NCBI GenBank assembly: GCA_029582155.1
Contig: CM055901.1
Coordinates: 42,495,616-42,559,615, forward strand
Source of the DNA: Panopea generosa
Taxonomy: Eukaryota > Mollusca > Bivalvia > Adapedonta > Hiatellidae
Reading direction: 5' to 3'
DNA length: 64,000 bases
Shown here in pieces: positions 1 through 14,639 of this stretch. The notes below the pieces were generated by a model that saw nothing but the letters and a program-made list of their open reading frames with translations, was not told the DNA's origin and ran no database searches. Numbering within the stretch: position 1 is the first letter of the stretch; each line of letters opens with the position of its first letter. The position numbers and the translations under genes are program-made.

Positions 1-2035
1 ATTATTGAGCATAATGGGAAAATTATTTACTAAAATCCTTAACAATAGGCTAAATAACTGGGCTGAAAATTATCACGTATTAATGCAGGTAAGAAAATGT
101 ATTGTAGTTTTATAGATTTTAGCAAAGCTTTTGATTATGTAGAAAGGAACCGTTTATGGACTAAATTGATACAACTTGGTATTAGAGGTAAAATGTTAAC
201 TGTTATTAGGAGTATGTACAATGGTATTAAATCACGTGTCAAATATAATAATACGTTAAGTACCGAGTTCTCATGTTTGCTAGAGGTACGTCAAGGAGAA
301 TGCTTAACGCTTTTTCTATTTTCTATGTTTTTAAATGACATTGAGGAGCATTTTATTCTTAATAATTTTGATGGTATTGATACATATATGATTAAACTTT
401 TTCTACTTCTTTATGCTGATGATATTGTTTTATTTTCTGAAACCCCTGAAGGACTGCAAAAAGGATTTGATATTCTTTCAGAGTATTGTAATAAATGGAG
501 GTTTAAAGTCAATGTTAACAAAACAAAAGAAGATATATTTAGAAAAGCAGGGTTGCTACCTAGAAATTTACGTTTTGTTTACAATGGAGAGCAAGTAGAA
601 ATTGTAAAGTCCTTATCCTATCTTGGTGTAGTTTTCACTCAAGGAGGATCTTTCAGTGAAGCTCAAATGACTCTAGCTGAAAAAGCTCAAAAAGCAATTT
701 TTAAACTGAATAAACATCTCATAATTTTTTCCGATATTTCTATTAGTCATAGATTAGAACTTTTTGATAAACTTATATAACCTATTCTGAATTATTTATG
801 CGAAGTCTGGGGTTTTCATAGTTCAAATAATATTGAACGAGTACATACAATGAATGTATTGTAAATGTATTAAAGATAAAACGTACAACACAAAATGATT
901 TTGTTTATGGTATATTAGGAAGAATGAGTCTTATTAATACAAGATATTACAGAATTATAAAATATTGGTTGAAAATTTTGCATACCTGTGAAAATAAATA
1001 ATGTAAAATTATATATAACATGTTGAAACATGATTCTGAAACTTACCCAAATAAAGTTTCCTGGGTAACATTAGTACGTGACCTCTTTGGGATTTCATAA
1101 TGTCTGGCTTGCACAAGGTGTTGGTAATATAAACATTTTCTTAAGTATATTTAGTCAAAGAATTAAAGATACTAGTCTACAGTCCTGGCATGAACGCTTG
1201 TAAAATTCCACAAGGGCAAGATTTTTTAGAGAAATTATTATTTTTCAGTTCTTTCTGAAGTGTATAACTATACCCAAATTAAGGATAGCAATTACTAGAT
1301 TAATCGTTTCATCGCACCACCTTAAAATAGAATCTGGTAGATGGCATAGACCGAGAAGTATCCCATTTGAAGATAGAAAATGCAACTCTTGTCAAACAAT
1401 TGAAGACGAATATCATTTCATTATGGAGTGTCCATTATATGTAGAATAACGTAGAACATTTATAAATAAATACTTTTGGTATAGACCAAGTATGTATAAA
1501 CTAGTACAACTTTTCGGTAGTAAAGATGAAAATGTAGCTAGAAATTTAAGCATGTATATTTTTAAATCTTTTGAAAAGAGAAAGATCATTGAAAATACAT
1601 AACACTATTGTATTTACCGTGTCTCTGGCTTAAACTGTATTTGATATATATGTAAATATATATACGTATGAATGTGAACATGTAGTACATGTATATGCAT
1701 ATGGTATGTGTACATGACAGTATTTCTTTATTTTTCTGTGTTTGATTTTCCACAAATTTTTGATGTATGGATTTGATTAAATGTAACCTCATTAAATAAA
1801 ACCAATTGATTACCATGTATCTGGTATATATTTTTTGTATATGTATATATGTATGCACATTGCGTTATGCATACGTGATATTTTCTCTTGTTTCTTTACA
1901 TTTTTATTTTTGTAATATAAGATACAGTATGTGTTACGTCATGTATGTAAATTTATTCCTGTTTTGTATATGTTCACACGGGCCTATGGCCTATTGAATT
2001 GCAAATAATAGTTTCTATAATATCAAATAAAGCTT
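1..2035 (+). mobile_element. Decayed non-LTR retrotransposon (LINE), 5' truncated by window edge
   Basis: Reading from base 2 gives a reverse-transcriptase stretch of the GKLFTKILNNRL type. A frame change near base 90 leads into the RT core (separate entry). After the in-frame TAA at 778-780 the same frame continues as PILNYLCEVWGF, a usual continuation after the RT domain in this kind of LINE. At about 1380-1450 a C-x-x-C...EDEYHFIMEC stretch matches the Cys/His-bearing C-terminal end seen in many molluscan LINEs. The 3' part to about 2035 is AT-rich, carries a gggcctatggcc motif at 1980-1991 and AATAAA near 2024, and I take it as the 3' UTR. Several stops and frame changes show that the copy is dead. 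CR1/L2-like is my guess for the clade; the family was not tested. Confidence 0.8.
97..780 (+). pseudogene. Reverse transcriptase fragment of the LINE
   Basis: This 227-codon open stretch contains FIDFSKAFDYV (RT motif A with the first catalytic Asp), a degraded motif B region (VRQGECLTLFLFSMFLND, where a functional copy would normally read QG...SP-like) and LLYADDIVLFSE (motif C, the YADD catalytic box). The thumb-side SYLGVVFTQGG follows. RT copies element RNA into DNA at the target site. The upstream half of the domain is mostly missing: the window-edge fragment in frame 2 jumps straight to motif A in frame 1, so an internal deletion lies near base 90. The TAA at 778-780 interrupts a frame that continues coding-like. 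The product cannot be functional. Confidence 0.85.
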
Positions 2036-3668
<1,633 letters not shown>

Positions 3669-4785
3669 TTTCTTTATTTAAAGAAGGTAACTCGGTTGGT
3701 AAACCAATCATCCTTGAGGCCCTCTTATAAACAAACAAGTATATATACATTCTCAAAAAGTAAGGGAAATAACTTTCATTCATCTTCTACATATATCGCA
3801 AAAAAAAACACCACAAAACAACAGCAACAACAACAACACAATAATAAAATCAATACAAGTGCTCAAACAAAAATCAAATCATTTTTTTTACAAAAACTAA
3901 TAACGGTATATGGTATTAATTAAGCATATAGCTGTTGGAGGTACATGCATTTCTAATTTAAATTTCCTTGCAAACTTCAATCATATTCAGTTATATTTCA
4001 AACAGTTTGCATATATATATATATATATATATAAAGCACATTATTATTACATAAACAAGACAGGTTCTGTTTACAAATTAATGTTCGGCTGTCGGTTATA
4101 TATGATCAATTCACTTCAGAGAGAAACACGGTATGGGGAACTGTAGGGGGAGCAGATCAATAACGCTTGCGGTTAGATAGTTTTAAGAACATCCCCTTTA
4201 TTCCCCTCTGTGAACGTGTTAATGAACTGGAACCAACGAACTAATTTATTGCAATCGTTCATATAAATTAAAAATTAAATTACTTTTTTAATAACTGTAC
4301 TAAACAAACCACCCTTTATTGACTGTGATTAAGTTATTAGTGACGTAATAGCGCGTGCGATAGTATCACGCGTTTATGCAAGAGAGGATCCTGAGCCAGA
4401 GTTACAATGTACTACACCAAACTAGTATTCCGTACTCATTGTTTTTCAGTTCGTATAAATAAGTAATGCGTACTACGTTCGATACAGTTTTATTGCAGAC
4501 ATCAATATATTTAAAAGAAAACCTAATAACGATACATAATATCATAACTTTTCTAATCTTGTTAATGAATCCCTTTATCTAACGGTCTTAATCCGCACAC
4601 TACCACTGCAGTATTAATCTGTGTACTTTCGAACACTGGCGGAGGTACAGCCGAAAGCAACCGAGTCACTACGGAATTACAAAAATATAACAAAAGTTAA
4701 AAGGAAGGACGAAAATGGTTTCCTACTTTGATCTTAAGTTTTAATGAACATATTTAAACCAAATTTGCTGTGTGACTTCAGAGTC
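3669..4785. other. No gene recognised; short AT and CAA tracts
   Basis: Contains a CAACAA-rich stretch at about 3821-3840 and a (TA)n run at about 4011-4033. No coding signal seen. Confidence 0.5.
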
Positions 4786-4789
4786 AGGT

Positions 4790-5310
4790 AATATAGGTCA
4801 GTTTCGTATTTCGTTCCGGTCTGATGATTTTTGATGGAGTTATGCCCCTTTTTTGACTTATTATTGAAAAATGTCAAGAAATTGGTTTCCGCTCGATATC
4901 TCTTGAAGATTTGGATGTATTTGATTATTATTTGGTAGAAAGATGTATGGTGATAAACTACAGCTCAAGTCCGATTTCCGTCAAAATCCCTGCATATTAA
5001 TTAGGTGTTCTGGGCTTTGATTGGCTGATAGTTTCCGACCTCTAAAGTCTTTATTTATGAACCGATTTTGACGAAGATTTATATTTGGCTTTATATCAAC
5101 AAGACCCAGGTCAAGTTCGACAATGGATGGATTTGGCGTATATTAATTAGGTGATCTGGACTCTGATTAGCTGACGGTTTCCAACCTCTAAAATCTTTAT
5201 TGATGGACCGATTTTGATGAAATTTGATATTTGGCTTTATTGATATCTACAATGTGGTTACAAAGCGGGGGCATCTATGTCCCATTGACAGCATTTCTAG
5301 TTTAAAAACA
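4790..5310 (+). repeat. Dispersed interspersed repeat with an internal duplication
   Basis: The block holds two diverged copies of one segment: 'attaattaggtgttctgggctttgattgg' around 4996-5024 and its cognate around 5144-5172. Each is followed by 'cgacctctaaa.tctttatt.atg.accgattttga'. It ends in gcgggggcatctatgtccc, a phrase I associate with common bivalve repeats. No protein-coding frame runs through it. Its boundaries are approximate and its class is unknown. Confidence 0.6.
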
Positions 5311-6239
5311 GTCACTAAGGGGTCCACAGGAATGGTTTTAGCCATATTATAAACACATTTAATTACAATCATTTTTGTTATTATCAAAAAGTGTTTATTT
5401 CGGAAGTTTAATTGTCACACGCACGCATTACATGCTGAGATTTTGTAATTAGTGTTTATGAAACATTGCATGTTGCATTTTTGTTATTGTTTTTCAATCG
5501 CATGTATACTTAAAGACTTTTAAACAATCCATGAAAATAAACATATTTATATGAAATTGAAAATGATGGATACAAGTTTAAGCATTTCTAAACAAATATA
5601 AGAATCGTCATTCTAAGTCAATAGTATTGAAGGTTTCACAGTCGGATCAGAAAGAAACAAAGACTGTTTTATTACTTTTTGTGATTGACTGGATGGCAAA
5701 AGTGATTTGTATTGAATTTCAGATTAAAGGTAAGAGCGAAAAATTATTTCAATTTAGTTGTGACCGTATTTATTCCTGTTCGTGAACGGCGGCGACAAAA
5801 TTACGATCGTGCCTGTTTACGTGTCAATTCTAAAATGATTAATGCTATTTTCTACTTTTCTACTTTTCATGAAATTCAGAGTTCTTTTTAATAAAATATG
5901 CATAAAATAAACAGTAACTTTTCTTTTGCGATATACCATTAAATATACTTTACTCAATCTTCAATATGATATGAAGGTGTGTGAATTTTACAAGAAAATA
6001 GTTGCTACAATGTATAGTAGTATAGTTTACATCGTGATAGAGGCGTCCATTATCAGTTATATTCAACTACATAGTAAGTACAGTACTTACAATGCCGATT
6101 ATACACACTAAACATGAACATGCAGATGAAACATAATCTATGATAGATCATATTTAAACACCCATCATTGTACATGTATACATGTCGATACAATTAACGA
6201 GATTTAAACAAATGGGGAATGAAACAACTTATTCAAATG
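5311..6239. other. No gene recognised
   Basis: AT-rich, with short open frames only. Nothing supported. Confidence 0.5.
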
Positions 6240-6530
6240 TTCCACGTTCTTTTATAGCATAATACAAATACAGTGCAAGATTCCTAATACCATTTTGTGC
6301 TTATTTGAGGAAATAAAGATCTTAAATTTGTTCCGTATTGGTAGAATATAATACATTTTTGTACGAAAGTCTGTCGTAAAGAAAGGTAGTTCTGACAAAT
6401 AAGAACAAAGTGATTTTCTGATTCTATGGTATTGATACAGTAGGGACACAATCTTTGTTCATATGGCAAGCCTTAGTGTCGTCCACTCTCTATCATAAAC
6501 TTATGTGCAGACTGTCTTTAACTGACAATA
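6240..6530 (-). mobile_element. LINE 3'-end scrap (C-terminal Cys/His region)
   Basis: On the minus strand, frames at about 6469-6284 read LCPYCINTIESENHFVLIC. This is the C-x-x-C...E.E.HF...C signature of LINE C-termini, as also seen near 1400 on the plus strand. A frame change inside the fragment shows decay. I cannot delimit the rest of the element; flanking AT-rich sequence may belong to it. Confidence 0.6.
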
Positions 6531-7470
6531 ATTCTACGAAATTTTATATTTTTATCTTTCACGTTATATTCATATATGAACCTATATAGTATCTAAAATG
6601 TATTGCCTGGATTGCTTAGTTTAGTTGAAAACAGTTATTTGGAATCTTTTTTAATTTCGGTTCAACACGTTTGTCATAAAAATTGCCATATTTCAGAAAT
6701 TCGTGGACTTGCATTTAGAGAGGTCTTAACATAAATCATTGTAGGTTGAAACTATTTATAGATAGGAATGTAAAACAATAAATCATATTAACTTCTTAAC
6801 TTTGAAAACTACTTACAAATTTAACAAATATTATTTTCGAATCTATTTGTAGTGTTTCATTTGCCAAATACGTTCAAGAATGTTTTCATCATAATAAGTA
6901 TGTCAACGCTTTCAGTATTTTAAAAGCCGTTTCTAAATTATGTTTAATCTATATCTACATCTACATGTGACTTCCCAACAATCTCAATTTCTGATTATTA
7001 CTGGGAGGCGCTGTCCGGGAACAGCAAAAAGAAATAGTAAAAAAAGTAAAATATGATTTTAAAAACAACAGAGCTTATACATACATTTTCATTTAAAAAT
7101 AACTACATTTCTAGTATTAAACACGAGATTTGTTTAGAATTTTGCTGTGACCAGGCCAGTCGTAAACTGATTGAGGCTGATACTGGCTTTGACACAACTT
7201 CGTAGGCTATTCCAATTTCGGCTTGTTATATGGAAGAATGAGTTCTGATGATATAGGGTCCGAGGAAAAGGTACACTGAAACATTATTTATTATTTTTAT
7301 TGGGATTAAATGGTAGTGAACTACAGCAACTAGGTTGTTATTTATTTTATAAAATAAGATTAGTGATGAATTTATTCTTCTTTGATGGACTTTTTGCCTG
7401 TTTAAAATTTGATACATTTAATATTTAATGTTTAATCAAATTCAGTTAAGTAATACAACAATGTTCATAC
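6531..7470. other. No gene recognised
   Basis: AT-rich, without a supported feature. Confidence 0.5.
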
Positions 7471-7474
7471 AATA

Positions 7475-8185
7475 TTGTTTTTTACAAATGTTACTTGGAT
7501 ATATATAAACATTCAAATATTGAAATCACATACCTTTGTCTTTTGTTTTATTACAAATGTTACTTGGATATATATAAACATTCAAATATTGAAATCACAT
7601 ACTTTTGTCTGTTGTTTTTTTTACAAATGTTACTTGGATATATATAAACATTCAAATATTGAAATCACATACCTTTGTCTGTTGTTTTTTTACAAATATT
7701 ACTTGGATATATATAAACATTCAAACATTGAAATCACTTACCTTTGTCTATTGTTTATTTACAAATGTTACTTGAATATATATAAATATTCAAATATTGA
7801 AATCACACACCTTTGTCTATTGTTTTTTTACCAATGTTATTTGGATATATATATAAACATTTAAATATTGAAATCACATACCTTTGTCTGTTGTTATTTT
7901 ACAAATGTTACTTGGATATATATAAACACTTAAGTATTGAAATCACATACCTTTGTGTATTGTTTTTTTTTACAAATGTTACTTGGATATATATAAACAT
8001 TCAAATATTGAAATCACATACCTTTGTCTGTTGTTTTTTTACAAATGTTTCTTGGATATACACAAACATTCAAATATTGAAATCACATACCTTTGTGTAT
8101 TGTTTTTTTTTACAAATGTTTCTTGGATATATATAAACATTCAAATATTGAAATCACATACCTTTGTCTATTGTTTTTTTGCATG
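7475..8185. repeat. Minisatellite, about 70-bp unit, about 10 copies
   Basis: Each unit reads roughly ttacaaatgttacttggata, tatataaacattcaaatatt, gaaatcacatacctttgtct, followed by a T-run of variable length. The start-to-start distance is about 70 bp (for example 7561 to 7631). Variation in the T-run shifts the frame, so several overlapping open frames arise that encode the same WIYINIQILKSHTF-type peptide in different registers. I take these as repeat artefacts. Confidence 0.95.
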
Positions 8186-9172
8186 TTAACGTTATTCGAT
8201 AGGACAACATCGTCTGTCATTTTCCCCGTAGAAATGCTAATATTCAAACAAGTACCGCTAGACTTAATGCTATCTTCGTTCATTCAAGATTTCAATAGCT
8301 GATAAGGCGGTTTCAACTTTCTTAGACATTTTATCTGATTTTGGAAAGAAATATCGTTTGGACCACTCAAGGGAACTCATAAAACACCAACTACTAAAAT
8401 CAGATGCCTATTGCCCATAAATGTTCCCTAGGAATTGCTTATTTGATTTCATTTTGTAATGCTGCAATGTTGGAAATCTGAAAGGAAATGTTAAGTCTCG
8501 ATAAACTTCATTCATAATGTTAACTCTGTTTGATGCATATGACGTGTTGTTGTGATGTTTTATCACACTGAATAGTTTGTGTTGTATAACTGTCATAGTT
8601 ATCAATTAGTTGCAATAAATTTATATTTTATATATTCGATTCGTAGCAAAACACGACACTTCACTTATATGCAAGTCATTTCAACAACTGAATGTGACAA
8701 GGCTGCACCCATACTATACTTTATACTGGCGACGATTGACAGAAAGATTTACGGCGAATCCATAAATGACACTAAATCCAATGAGATTCGCAATTATAAT
8801 TATGTATGCAATGAAACGACATCGCATACAAATACAAATGTTAAAATTGATGACATTTTCTGAAATTTAGACTGGTTGTTATTTTATTATGCTCGTATTT
8901 GATGATGTAATTTGTATATTGAAATGTGCATTTTGACTAAATTAAATACGTTCACAAATTTGCCTATCTTGAGACTAAGTTGTCTCCTGATATTTTAAGA
9001 AAAACTACGCTCGTATCTATATATTATAAATTAATATTTTATCAGCTCCATGGTGGTTCATATACACATCTGAATATACATATTGAATTTAGGTTACGTG
9101 TTATCCAAAATCAAACAATGTGAAATGTTTATATCAAAGCAGTTATATATCATAAAACTATTAAACCCAGGC

Positions 9173-9174
<2 letters not shown>
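8186..9174. other. No gene recognised
   Basis: A 94-codon open frame at 8579-8863 has no recognisable domain and no repeat support. I do not call it a gene. Confidence 0.45.

Positions 9175-9229
<55 letters not shown>
9175..9229. repeat. (TA)n microsatellite
   Basis: About 27 consecutive TA dinucleotides. Confidence 0.97.
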
Positions 9230-9232
<3 letters not shown>

Positions 9233-10320
9233 GTATCTTCAATATCGCTCATAAAGTATTATATTAGATTGTTTTCCAAATATTAAGCGAGTTAAACTAT
9301 ATAAAGTGAAATTTAGTCTATTGTACTTTGCGAAAGGGAAGCAGAATTACAGTGCGAATCTTTGCCGCCCCTATCCCATCCCGCTCCCTCTCTGGTGAAC
9401 ATTTTCGCCGGAAGACGTTTTTCACTTTTAATAGTTTTCTTGTCATCAATTAGGTAAATTAAAAAAGACAATACTATTTTTTTAATAGAAACATGTAATG
9501 TGCAGCTATGGCAGCGGTATTATACAATACAGATAAAAAGAAACGAACATTGTATCTGAAAATACGCAGGAGACCATATTTGTGAGGTACAGGTACTGGT
9601 AACATGTTTTAATAACTCAATAATATAAATAAGGAATAGTATATTAAATGATACTGCATAATACACATAACGCCATTATAACTAGAACTTTAAAAATAAG
9701 GCGAATCTATACTTCCCTCTTATTTTCTATCTCGTATCTTGAACTGTTCCATTTAACAGAAATTTGAATGAATGAATGGCACTTCCACATCATTGCAATT
9801 GCTACCTTCGTAAGACAGAATTATTCGACCAAATTACACTCTCTGATTCATCTATTTGCCCCCTAGCAACCAGTTACAATACTTTCCATCGATATAATAC
9901 AACAACTTGGGAACTGTAATAATATTAAACATTGATATCGGTATTGCAACGTATAATTGGAAACAATTGCGACTCTTCTTTGCATTGCTAGCAGACTATT
10001 ACAAATTGAATATTGTGTCAATACAATTTATAATAGTTGATCGCTATATTCATTACTTTAATCACTTAATTGAACAGTTATTATGTTGTACTAACGAGCT
10101 ATTTACCTTGGTGTATTGATAAATTTACAGGGTTGAAAACTGATTCACCTAGACCAATTTGCTCGTTTATGCAGTCAATTGAGACAATCCAATATCACTA
10201 AAATCTAATGTCAACAAAATCATCGCAGTTTATGAGTGTATCTGCCATTACTGGTAGCAGAAGTATATGAGTAAGGTGGAATAAAAATCTACTTTATGTA
10301 TAACATACACGCGGCTTGTA
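9230..10320. other. No gene recognised
   Basis: AT-rich, with short open frames only; nothing supported. Confidence 0.5.
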
Positions 10321-10324
10321 CATC

Positions 10325-10675
10325 ATGTTGCATTGTTGTTGTATCGTGTGTCGCGTCGCTTTCAACAATTTTTCAGTAATATCGCGACGGTGTCTACTTG
10401 AGACAGTATTCTGAGCGACGGTGTTTACTTGAGACAGTATTCTGAGCGACGGTGTTTACTTGAGAAAGTATTCTGAGCGATGCTTTACTGTCAGTATACT
10501 GACATTATGCCATCCAGACCTAGAACTATCCTCTAAATGCTGAGCGTTAAGCGAGGAAGCTTCTAGTACCATTTTTCAAGTTTTTGGTATGACCCGGCAG
10601 GGAATAGAACCCACGACCTTCCGAATACAAGGCGGACGCTCTACCACTAGACCACCACTGCGGTTTGTACATCAT
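10325..10675 (-). mobile_element. tRNA-derived SINE, family S2, with internal triplication
   Basis: Read on the minus strand, the head has an A-box-like tggtctagtggtagagcg (about 10640-10665) and a B-box-like ggtcgtgggttctattccc (about 10601-10622). The body shared with the other S2 copies follows (gcttcctcg...gctcagcattta, then gacagtattct, then attgttgaaagcgacg). The 3' end is (CAA)n-like, seen here as ttgttgttg near 10333. The part corresponding to gcgacggtgtttacttgaga..attctga is present three times in tandem (about 10383-10480), which other copies lack. S2 copies also lie at 34985, 35709, 43430 and 45815. Confidence 0.8.
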
Positions 10676-11763
10676 GAAACTTGTCCATTACCGTCATGCA
10701 AGTTGATAGACAGCCATATTTATTTTGGTAATAAATGTACAATAACCAATAACAAGGTGCATGAAAACAATAACCACAATGTTGATACAAATATAGATAT
10801 AAACATAAAACGAAATATAAACTGAGATGCATGTATACTAGCGAGGTTGGATGAAGCCATAAATAATGTTTAAACTACTCAATGGCGGATTCGACACCGA
10901 CCTCTAACACGGCAATTCATATTGCAACTTCCGTACTTTTGTATTGAACTCATTATAATGTGTTTATGCATTGTTTGTGTTTTTACAGTGGAGTTTCCAA
11001 TAACACGTTCTTGTTCTTTCTGTACACTTCTTTGAGATATACCGTTTATTGAAATTTATGTCTCAGAATTTTGAAACTTTATACAAAGAGGGCATTTCGA
11101 ATATAGATAACATTTGTCTATCCTACTACCTGACATCTCCATATTCAAGTTTCTTATATTCTAACGTCAAAGTCTGGACTTCATTGCCTGTCCTTTAATT
11201 CATAGCACTCTCGTTCATTTACAGGTGTCAGGTGAGTCAATATCCGCTGAAAAACTATCCAATCCATGTGCTTTGCTAGAATTTTTTTTCTACATTCTGG
11301 AGATAACTTGAAGGAATTTCATTTTTATCTTTTTTATTGCGTGTCTCTATTTTGAAGTCATTGATGTGAAATGAAAATAATAACATGTTGTTCAGTGCAG
11401 TTTATAGTATTTTATAACAAAGAGCCTGTTTTCCATGAAACACATTTTGCCATTTATATCAAAGACTGGAAACGTATAAAAAGAGTTGATGTCAAGTTCC
11501 ACAGAAATACTACCCACATATGCTCATTGCGTTATATCTAATATCATGTAATGAATTTAGTTTTACTTTCTTGTTCCCCGATTTGTGAGCGAAATGATAC
11601 GATGGTTTTCTAATTCGATATTTCTATTTTCGTACGCTTCCATTTCTCTTCCTTTATTAAGACCTAAATCACACATCGTATATTGAAGGAAGCAATGGAA
11701 TCACTTTTTAGTGTATTAGACGAGAATTTTGAAAGCATTACTTTTAATATGGTCATTTTCCGA
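10676..11763. other. No gene recognised
   Basis: No supported coding or RNA feature. A short low-complexity stretch of ATA-rich sequence lies near 10780-10825. Confidence 0.5.
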
Positions 11764-11976
11764 TTCCTCCGTGGCCAAGTGGTTTAAGGCGCTATCGCAA
11801 GATCACTAACATTTCATCACTAATGCCGTGCGTTCAAGACTGAGGTCGTCCAAACATCCCTTGCAAGTTACTTGCGGATGGACGGTGGTTCTACTCAGAT
11901 TAATTCTGGCGCCTTCCTCAACCAATAAAATGGCAAGCAATATATAAACTATAAAACGGAATTAAACCCAAATTTT
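11764..11976 (+). mobile_element. tRNA-derived SINE, family S1 (degenerate copy)
   Basis: Starts tcctccgtggccaagtggtt, a good pol III A-box (tggccaagtgg), followed by a degenerate B-box region (gtgcgttcaagac). A body then shares cttgcggatggacggtggtt and ctactcag with the cleaner copy at 21147. The tail is A-rich (cggaattaaaccc). The B-box is damaged, so transcription is unlikely. The tRNA parent looks Leu/Ser-like; family naming (for example the molluscan V-type SINEs) was not tested. Confidence 0.75.
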
Positions 11977-12194
11977 ACCATCCAGTTTTCATACGGTTAA
12001 CATATTCTATAAACACTCTTAAAGGTGTCTGCGGCTAAAAAGGTATAACAAGTATTGTACCCGAAAGTATGTCTTTTATATTGAAAGAAAACACTAGTTT
12101 ATGACTGAAAAACATTTTCGTGAATTCTCAAAACTGACTTCAAGTTTGTTTCATATTTGTAGTTTTTAATTTAATTTAATGTTCAATGCTTCTA

Positions 12195-13630
12195 TCACCA
12201 CGTCCTGGTAGCAGAACGAATTATCGCTACATTCTGGTAGCATATCGCCACATGATGACAGTACAACATATCGCCACGTCCTGGTAGCACTACAAAATAT
12301 CGCTACGTCCTGGTAGCATATCGCCACGTGATTACAGTTCAACATATGAACACGTGCTGGTAGCAGTACAACATATCACAACGTGCTGGTAGCAGTACAA
12401 AAAATCACCACGTTCTGGTAGCAGTACAACATATCACCACGTGCTGGTAGCAGTACAACATATCGCCACGTAATAACAGTACAACATATCACCACGTGCT
12501 GGTAGCAGTACAACATACCGCCAAGTAATGACAATACAACATATCGCTACATGCTGGTAGCAGAACAACATATCGCCACGTGCTGGTAGCAGTTCAACAT
12601 ATTGCCACGTGCTGGTAGCAGTACAACATATCACCACGTGCTGGTAGCCGTACTACATATCGCCACGTGTTGGTAGCAGTACAACATATCAACACGTGCT
12701 GGTAGCAGTACAACATGTCACCACGTACTGGTAGCAGAACAACATACCGCCACGTGATGACAGTACAACATATCACCATGTACTGGTAGCAGTACAACAT
12801 ATCACAACGTGCTGGTAGCAGTACAACATATCGCCACGTGTTGGTAGCAGTACAACATATCACCACGTGCTGGTAGCAGTACAACATGTCACCACGTACT
12901 GGTAGCAGAACAACATATTGCCACGTGATGACAGTACAACATATCACCATGTACTGGTAGCAGTACAACATATCACAACGAGCTGGTAGCGGTACAACAT
13001 ATCACCACGTGCTGGTAGCAGTACAATATATCACAACGTTCTGGTAGCGGTACAACATATCACAACGTGCTGGTAGCGGTACAACATATCACCACGTGCT
13101 GGTAGCAGTACAACATATCACCACGTACTGGTAGCAGTAAAACATATCGCCACGTGATGACAGTAGTACATATCATCACGTGCTGGTAACAATACAACTT
13201 ATTGCCACGTGATGACAGTACAACATATCACTACGTGCTGGTAGCAGTACAAAATATCGTTACACCTTGTAGCATATCGCCACCTGATGACAGTACAACA
13301 TATCACCACGGGTTGGTAGCAATACAACATATCGCCACGTGATGACATTACAACATATCACCACGTGCTAGCAGGAGTACAACATATCGCCACGTGATGA
13401 CAGTACAACATATTACCACGTGCTGGTAGCAATACAACTTATCGCCACGTGATGACAGTAAAACATATCACCACGTGCTGGTAGCAATACAACTTTTCGC
13501 CACCTAATGACAGTACAACATATCACCACGTGTTGATAGCAGTACAACATATCGCCACGTGACGACAGTACAACATATCTTCACGTGCTGGTAGCAATAC
13601 AACTTATCGCCACGTGATGACTGTACAACT
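12195..13630. repeat. Minisatellite with two alternating unit types (about 29 and 25 bp), CACGTG in most units
   Basis: Type 1 reads caccacgtgctggtagcagt followed by acaacatat. Type 2 reads gccacgtgatgacagtacaa followed by catat. They alternate irregularly for about 1.4 kb. The palindrome CACGTG recurs in most units. The minus-strand open frames across it (MLYCYQ, VAICC-type repeats) follow from the repeat and have no gene support. Confidence 0.95.
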
Positions 13631-13640
13631 ACAGTGTATC

Positions 13641-14635
13641 GTATCCCGTAAAGAAATGAAATGTGCGTTAATTATGAACAAAATGTTCATGCTTTATATC
13701 GAAATTCTCCTCAATTACACTTATTGGTGTTATATAGTGTACATTATTTTGCCAAACGTAACATGATCACGGCGACACGGGTCTTACATCAATACATCAT
13801 CTAGTTACGCGGCATTATTTCTCACGTTCTTCGAAATTTCTTGATTGACGTTTTCTGCGACTAAATGACGACATGTCTATTAAGGAAAGAAAAGGGAACC
13901 AGATATATATATTTATATTCATTTTAAAGGATTTTTCAAAATTTCAAAGTTGGCTAAAACATATTTTTCCAATACATGTATATCATGCCTATATATACTT
14001 AGTGAACCCATTTTGCCAAAAAGATATATATATATATTGAAACATGGCAAAATTATATATTGTAAATGAGGGTGGGTGGGGGGGGGGGGGGGGGGTCCCT
14101 AACTTGGGCTACGCGTTTACGTCAGACTAAAATAGAATTCCTGCTTAGAATGGCAACATATTTTGTGACGTATTATATGAGTAACGTGTTTTTTAATTTT
14201 TATTTGATCCGTTATATAAGTTTACACTTGTAAAATTTGTTCCCTCTTAGAAAGTGCTATCTTTATTGCTATATATAACTCCTACTATAACGTTCATTTG
14301 CCACAGTTTGGAGGAGTCGATATACAAAACCATCCGGATTTTATTTATTTGTGATAATGATATGCTCTTCATTCATTTTAAAAACGCTTTATTTCTAAGG
14401 CATGTTTATCGTTTACTTCCTTTAAAGATTTAACACAAAAGTGTAATATTGTGTAATATTGTTTTAACGGCGTATTAATTTTATTAAGAATATTGTTTTT
14501 TATTAAAAACGAAAATTCCATAGTTTAAAACTCGATTTTAGGCATATGTTTTAACTAACTGAGACTTTATTCTGAAGAAAATATACTTAACATTAATATG
14601 TTATGTCTAGTTTCAAATGATAAGTGTAATTGTTC
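13641..14635. other. Spacer between two arrays; dispersed repeat piece and G-run
   Basis: About 13920-14045 resembles 58195-58325 inside intron 3 of the NADAR gene (shared ggatttttc.aaa, atatttttccaata, catgcctatatata, cccattttgc.aaaa), so it is a dispersed repeat. A G-rich tract (gggtgggtgggggg...) lies at about 14070-14095. No gene seen. Confidence 0.6.
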
Positions 14636-14639
14636 AATC

